Assembly: GCF_024282095.1 (NCBI RefSeq)
Contig: NZ_JAMWZS010000006.1
Span: 1 to 64,000, forward strand
Direction of reading: 5' to 3'
Length of the DNA stretch: 64,000 nucleotides
From: Nitrosomonas sp.
Lineage (GTDB): Bacteria > Pseudomonadota > Gammaproteobacteria > Burkholderiales > Nitrosomonadaceae
Numbering within the stretch: the stretch's first letter is position 1; every line of letters begins with the position of its first letter. Under the pieces are notes generated by a model. That model saw nothing but the letters and a program-made list of their open reading frames with translations, was not told the DNA's origin and searched no databases. The translations under genes were made by a program, and so were the position numbers. Positions 60,490 through 64,000 of the stretch are shown piece by piece.

Positions 60490-60804
60490 ATGAAACACGT
60501 TATTCAATTATTCTTTACATCTTTGTTGGCTTTGACATTGCTGACAGCGATGGGGTGTGGATCAACTCAAAAGCAGGAAGGAACCGGCGAGTATCTTGAC
60601 GATACCGTTATTACCACGAAGGTAAAAGCAGCCATATTGAATGAGCCGACGTTGAAGTCTGCTGAAATCAATGTTGAAACCTTCAAGGGCGTCGTGCAAT
60701 TAAGTGGTTTTGTCAGTTCCTCTGCCGGTATTAGCAAGGCAATCGAGGTAACACAGGGTGTTGCTGGCGTAAAGTCGGTCAAAAACAGCATGCAACTCAA
60801 ATAA
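60490..60804 (+). CDS. Short BON-domain lipoprotein
   Basis: A 104-residue lipoprotein. The ATG at 60490 follows aacaggag at eight bases; an upstream in-frame start at 60406 would add 28 residues without a signal. The signal FFTSLLALTLLTAMGC has lipobox AMGC. The BON domain (about residues 33-103) reads YLDDTVITTKVKAAILNE and FKGVVQLSGFVSSSAGISKA. It is a divergent paralogue of the gene at 59585-60064, and both carry a palindrome site about 150 bp upstream. Envelope stress protection is the family role. Confidence 0.88.
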   Translation: MKHVIQLFFTSLLALTLLTAMGCGSTQKQEGTGEYLDDTVITTKVKAAILNEPTLKSAEINVETFKGVVQLSGFVSSSAGISKAIEVTQGVAGVKSVKNSMQLK

Positions 60805-60893
60805 AGCAGAAAACCACACCATAGCAAGCCATTCCGGGTGAAGAAAATTCATTGATAGGATGGTTGCTATGGATATTCCGGAGGTACAGTGAA

Positions 60894-61940
60894 ATGGTAA
60901 ATAAAGGATTTCTTCTGAGTCTGGTTCTGGTAGCTTTGTTTCCGACTTATACCTTTAGTAACGAGTTAGTCCCTGCGAATGAGGCTGTGGCGATTCAACA
61001 GATCGCGCAGCTCGTTGAAGAAAATATTCGCACCGAAGCCAAAAATGGTTCCGCTCACCGGGATGCTCACTTCAAGGCTCACGGTTGTGTGAAAGCGCAG
61101 TTTCGCGTTCTCCAGCTACCCAATGAAGTCAGCATCGGAATCTTTGCAGAAGCACGTGAATATCCTGCCTGGATTCGTTACTCCAATGGATCCGGGAAAG
61201 TGCAGAATGACTCGGTCGGCGATGGCCGTGGCATGGCCATTAAGCTCATGGGTGTTGAACGTAGCCAGTCCGGTACACAAGATTTTGTGATGGTCAATCA
61301 TCCGGTATTTTTCGTGAAAAATGCGGCGGATTATGTTGAATTCCAGAAGGCGCTTGTGGAAGACAGTCCTATCAAATTCTTTTTGCCGGGCGCCAATCCG
61401 CTGAATTTCCGTTTGCATGAGCTTGCAATTGCCACCGCGATTCGGAGCAGGAAAGTTGACAGTCCGTTGGATGCTCAATATTGGAGCGCGACGCCTTATC
61501 GCTTCGGCGATACCGCCATGAAGTTCTCCGCTCGCGCTTGCGATAAACCAGTTAAGTCTCCATCTGCTGAGACTACTTCTCCCAATTTTCTGCGTGAAAA
61601 TATGCAGAAGCATCTCGACCATGGTGATGCGTGCTTTGATTTCATGGTTCAGCTGCGCAAACATGCTGTAGAAATGCCCATCGAAGATCCCACCGTTGAA
61701 TGGAACGAGAAAGATTCGCCTTTTATTCCCGTAGCGAAAATCACCATTTCATCACAACAATTCAATACACCCGAGCAACTGAAGTTCTGTGAAGATCTCT
61801 CTTTCACGCCCTGGCACGCTGTACCTGATCATCAGCCACTGGGAGGGATCAATCGTGTGCGTAAGGCGGTTTACGAAACATCTTCTCGTATTCGCCATGA
61901 ACTCAATGGCGCTGAACGCCGTGAACCGACTGGCTTTTGA
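60894..61940 (+). CDS. Exported catalase-family protein
   Basis: A 348-residue heme protein of the catalase-related family. The ATG at 60894 follows ggagg; a start at 60852 adds 14 residues without purpose. A signal (GFLLSLVLVALFPTYTFS) sends it to the periplasm. The heme-side residues are visible as HRDAHFKAHGCVKAQF (about 56-71), with the distal His in KAHGCV, and SNGSGKVQNDSVGDGRGMAI (about 98-117). The far end LGGINRVRKAVYETSSRIRH (about 317-336) carries the proximal Tyr of catalases. Lacking the C-terminal catalase extensions, it probably acts as a peroxidase or lipid-peroxide enzyme. Confidence 0.82.
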   Translation: MVNKGFLLSLVLVALFPTYTFSNELVPANEAVAIQQIAQLVEENIRTEAKNGSAHRDAHFKAHGCVKAQFRVLQLPNEVSIGIFAEAREYPAWIRYSNGSGKVQNDSVGDGRGMAIKLMGVERSQSGTQDFVMVNHPVFFVKNAADYVEFQKALVEDSPIKFFLPGANPLNFRLHELAIATAIRSRKVDSPLDAQYWSATPYRFGDTAMKFSARACDKPVKSPSAETTSPNFLRENMQKHLDHGDACFDFMVQLRKHAVEMPIEDPTVEWNEKDSPFIPVAKITISSQQFNTPEQLKFCEDLSFTPWHAVPDHQPLGGINRVRKAVYETSSRIRHELNGAERREPTGF

Positions 61941-61962
61941 CCGTTAACGCGATACAGGCCTG

Positions 61963-62710
61963 CTAATGGGTAGATTGGATGGGTATTTGTGTCTTGGCGA
62001 GGTACATGGCAACATCAGCCTGTTTGATCAATTCGCTGCAATTTTTTCCATCCGCAGGATAAATGCTCGTGCCAATACTTGCGGATATTACAATGGCAGT
62101 GCCGTCCACCACATAAGGCCTAGACAACTGGGTGCGAAGCTTTTCTGTGACTACGGCTGTACCTTCCGGACTATCAATTTCCGGTAGCATGATCACAAAC
62201 TCATCACCGCCATATCGACAGGCTGTATCGCCATAGCGGATACAGGTGATTAAACGCTCTGCAAACTGCAGCAGAAGTTTATCTCCTGCCGCATGCCCAA
62301 GTTCTGTCATTGATACCTTTAAACTTGTCCACATCGATAAACAGCAGCGCAATTTGCTTACGCTGTCGATCGGATTGAGCCATCGCCTGCTTAAACCGAT
62401 CTAGCAATAATCTGCGATTAGGCAGTCCGGTAAGCTCATCGTAATGTCCAAGATAATGTGCCTGCGCCAACTTTCTTGCAAATCGTATCAATCGCTGCCT
62501 CTGGCAACTATTGGTTTTATTCAGTATTTCAATTTGCTGTTGGCATGTTGTGAGTTCTTGCTTGAGTTCCGACAGCTCCTTGAGGGAGTGCTGCAATTGC
62601 GCATAGTTTGAGTTTGCAGTGCGACCTTGCTCAGCGGAGGGCAATAGTCGAGTGTCGATGCACTTTGTCATTATGATGCCGAGGATGCTGCATGCTTTGA
62701 TTTTCTTCAT
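61963..62710 (-). pseudogene. Frameshifted GGDEF-domain gene
   Basis: Two overlapping frames form one diguanylate cyclase. The first (62710-62279) has a Lys-rich coiled coil (LSELKQELTTCQQQIEILNK) and the first part of a GGDEF domain (YDELTGLPNRRLLLDRF, FIDVDKFKGIND). The second (from about 62305) continues with LGHAAGDKLLLQ, RYGGDEFVIMLPE and ADVAMYLAK. The usual IND-TLGH join needs one fewer base than is present at about 62303-62311, so there is a one-base insertion. The C-terminus also stops just after MYLAK. A sequencing error cannot be excluded, but the early stop suggests decay. Confidence 0.75.
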
Positions 62711-62728
62711 TATTGTATTACCTAAAGC

Positions 62729-62877
62729 GCTAGCAGGCCTTTGAAAAACGTTTTTGAGGTAGCCGATACCAGGTAAAAGCTGGTAAAAAGCGCAGTTTAT
62801 GCGTAATAAATGAGCATTTTGATACTGTTTTTAACACCGTAGTGGCAATGCAGATAGTTTTTCAGCGGCTTGCTAGC
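62729..62877 (-). repeat. MITE-like repeat, copy 2
   Basis: A 149-bp copy of the element at 48065-48210 in opposite orientation. Its ends read gctagcaggcctttgaaaaacg and, reversed, gctagcaagccgctgaaaaac, that is, about 20-bp terminal inverted repeats bounded by gctagc on both sides. It has no open frame and sits between two unrelated genes. Confidence 0.75.
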
Positions 62878-62951
62878 TTGATCTATCGGGTCAGCGCTCA
62901 GTTATTACGGATTGCATCACTCAATATCCGCCCACATTTTGTTTTATGGGA

Positions 62952-63485
62952 TTAATCGGTGGAATCTTTTTTATTTGTGAGCTTTCTCTCAATCTTAACC
63001 TGCGCAGTACCATCCTTAGCCATATCAAGCTTTTTAGCAGCTGCACGGGAAACATCAATGACACGATCCTTGGCATAGGGGCCGCGATCATTGATTCTGA
63101 CCTTCACTGTTTCATTGTTGTCGAGATTGGTCACTTTCACCTCTGTGCCCATCGGCAGGCTCGGGTGAGCGGCCGTCATCTTTGTTTGATCAAAGATCTC
63201 GCCATTAGCGGTTTTTTTACCTTGAAATCCCGGCCCATACCAAGACGCCTCGCCGACCTCTGTACGTGTCGAATAGGTCGGAGTACTCTTTTTTTCTTGT
63301 TGCGTTAGCTTGTGCTGCTCCGGGGTACAACCTGAAATAACGATCAGCGAACAGATCCAAGCTACGGATAAGATTCTTAAAAACCATTCACGGCAGCCTT
63401 TCCAGGAAGTTGGTATTGGAAACCACGCATTTGCCGGACTTCCACTAAGATCAATAGGTCTGTATAAAATATGATGTTGTTTCAT
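62952..63485 (-). CDS. rlpA: RlpA-like septal lytic transglycosylase lipoprotein
   Basis: A 177-residue lipoprotein. The ATG at 63485 follows taggagg; an earlier in-frame start at 63521 lacks one. An unusually long N-region precedes the signal ILSVAWICSLIVISGC (Cys about residue 53). The double-psi beta-barrel follows: EVGEASWYGPGFQGKKTANG (about 76-95), AAHPSLPMGTEVKVTNLDN and VRINDRGPYAKDRVIDVSRA (about 130-149). RlpA cleaves bare glycan strands at the septum. No SPOR domain is present. Palindrome site E lies 130-145 bp upstream. Confidence 0.88.
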   Translation of the reverse strand: MKQHHILYRPIDLSGSPANAWFPIPTSWKGCREWFLRILSVAWICSLIVISGCTPEQHKLTQQEKKSTPTYSTRTEVGEASWYGPGFQGKKTANGEIFDQTKMTAAHPSLPMGTEVKVTNLDNNETVKVRINDRGPYAKDRVIDVSRAAAKKLDMAKDGTAQVKIERKLTNKKDSTD

Positions 63486-63614
63486 CAATCCTCCTACGGT
63501 GTTGAGCATAGGTGCTATCAAAGAAATGCAATAGACAGAACAATCGGATGTCTATCCGGTGCTTCCTATCAGCACCGATTTTATGTCATTTTTCTCCTAA
63601 TTCTGATGCAGATC

Positions 63615-63630
63615 TGTACGTTACCGTACA
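63615..63630. promoter_or_regulatory. Operator-like palindrome, site E
   Basis: TGTACGTTACCGTACA is the most symmetric copy of the shared motif (outer arms TGTACG / CGTACA). It lies 130-145 bp before the rlpA start at 63485, and about 150 bp from the end of the Crp/Fnr-type regulator gene. Confidence 0.65.
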
Positions 63631-63782
63631 TAGGATTGCAAGCTGGCGGATATCAACAGCAGGCTTGATGAGTGATAGATTGTTTTGTAGGAGGGTATGT
63701 GCTTGAGCAGTGGCAATAAGGAAATGAATGATGAATTCACTGAATTGATGCTCTGTATCCGGCTTGTTGTTGGCTTCTATTC

Positions 63783-64000
63783 CTAGCCTAAAATCTTTTC
63801 GTAAATCTCTTTCTCTGTTTGGTAGCATCCGCAAGAGGCAGCTTCCAGCCCGACGCGATCGAGAATCTTGATATCCCCGCGTCTGTAGCTGATTAACTCT
63901 TTTTTTTGTAACGAATTTGCTGCTTTGGTGATGCCGACGCGCCGTACACCCAGCATATAGGCCAGAAGTACATGAGTGACATGGAATTGATCTGACTGCG
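63783..64000 (-). CDS. Crp/Fnr-type transcription regulator, 3' end only
   Basis: The frame runs off the right edge, so only the last 72 residues are seen. They read as the winged HTH of Crp/Fnr regulators of the beta-proteobacterial kind: [20 protein letters not shown] (the reader helix is in [11 protein letters not shown]), [19 protein letters not shown] and [11 protein letters not shown]. The N-terminal cyclic-nucleotide-like sensor domain is outside the window. It is the nearest regulator to the set of TGTNCGNTAYCGNACA palindromes and is a candidate for their reader. Confidence 0.85.
   Translation of the reverse strand, partial: QSDQFHVTHVLLAYMLGVRRVGITKAANSLQKKELISYRRGDIKILDRVGLEAASCGCYQTEKEIYEKILG

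Overview
The window looks like a chromosomal segment of a betaproteobacterium, most likely a Nitrosomonas-type ammonia oxidiser. That assignment is inference. It rests on the PEP-CTERM tails of the 'YAMLLAGLGLLGFVxRRRK' kind, a PilJ/ChpA-type kinase pair, biosynthetic IlvA, many small stress lipoproteins (BON, DUF4398/OmpA, PRC-barrel) and moderate GC. No rRNA or tRNA gene was seen, and no CRISPR array.

Layout. 0-3.6 kb: surface-carbohydrate genes (RmlC-like cupin, HpcH/HpaI aldolase-like, glycosyltransferase-like) around a frameshifted IS transposase remnant. 3.8-8.3 kb: small lipoproteins, a LamG-RTX protein behind a perfect FNR-type box, and PEP-CTERM proteins, one of them an orphan tail. 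8.3-13.4 kb: PhoD-like phosphatase with an unknown partner, a secreted Adhesin_E-like protein, and an ExbB-ExbD-TonB-like operon. 13.5-18.1 kb: an HD-GYP/EAL c-di-GMP pair and mutL. 18.3-22.6 kb: a membrane protein, a second Adhesin_E-like protein, a decayed receiver-domain duplicate, and a tautomerase/aldehyde dehydrogenase operon. 23.0-31.4 kb: ChpA/PilL-like kinase, PilJ-like transducer and ilvA. 31.5-33.6 kb: an accessory island with an MNT/HEPN-type pair lying between two copies of the ilvA 5' end, and an HTH-HATPase-DUF4325 gene whose start is preceded by five motifs spaced exactly 22 bp. 33.7-39.2 kb: exonuclease I, RidA, VanZ-like, a 24-residue membrane microprotein, DUF2726, DUF4389 and a secreted protein. 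39.3-48.0 kb: a 2900-residue cyclic beta-1,2-glucan synthase-like enzyme. 48.0-64.0 kb: accessory and stress region with RTX proteins, another PEP-CTERM protein, an EF-hand protein bearing an EGKCG copper-RiPP-like motif, BON lipoproteins, a catalase-family protein, a PAS-GGDEF-EAL protein, a frameshifted GGDEF gene, RlpA, and the 3' end of a Crp/Fnr-type regulator running off the window.

How the parts may work together. The c-di-GMP enzymes, the Pil/Chp kinase pair, the RTX and PEP-CTERM export substrates, the adhesin-like proteins and the glucan synthase all point to surface attachment, motility and envelope stress. In the right-hand 16 kb, six near-palindromic sites of the form TGTNCGNTAYCGNACA recur. 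Five of them lie 60-170 bp upstream of small envelope or stress genes, next to a Crp/Fnr-type regulator, which suggests a local regulon. The most unusual items are the 22-bp operator array of the HTH-HATPase-DUF4325 gene, the repeat-flanked MNT/HEPN module, the shared palindrome and the EGKCG EF-hand protein.
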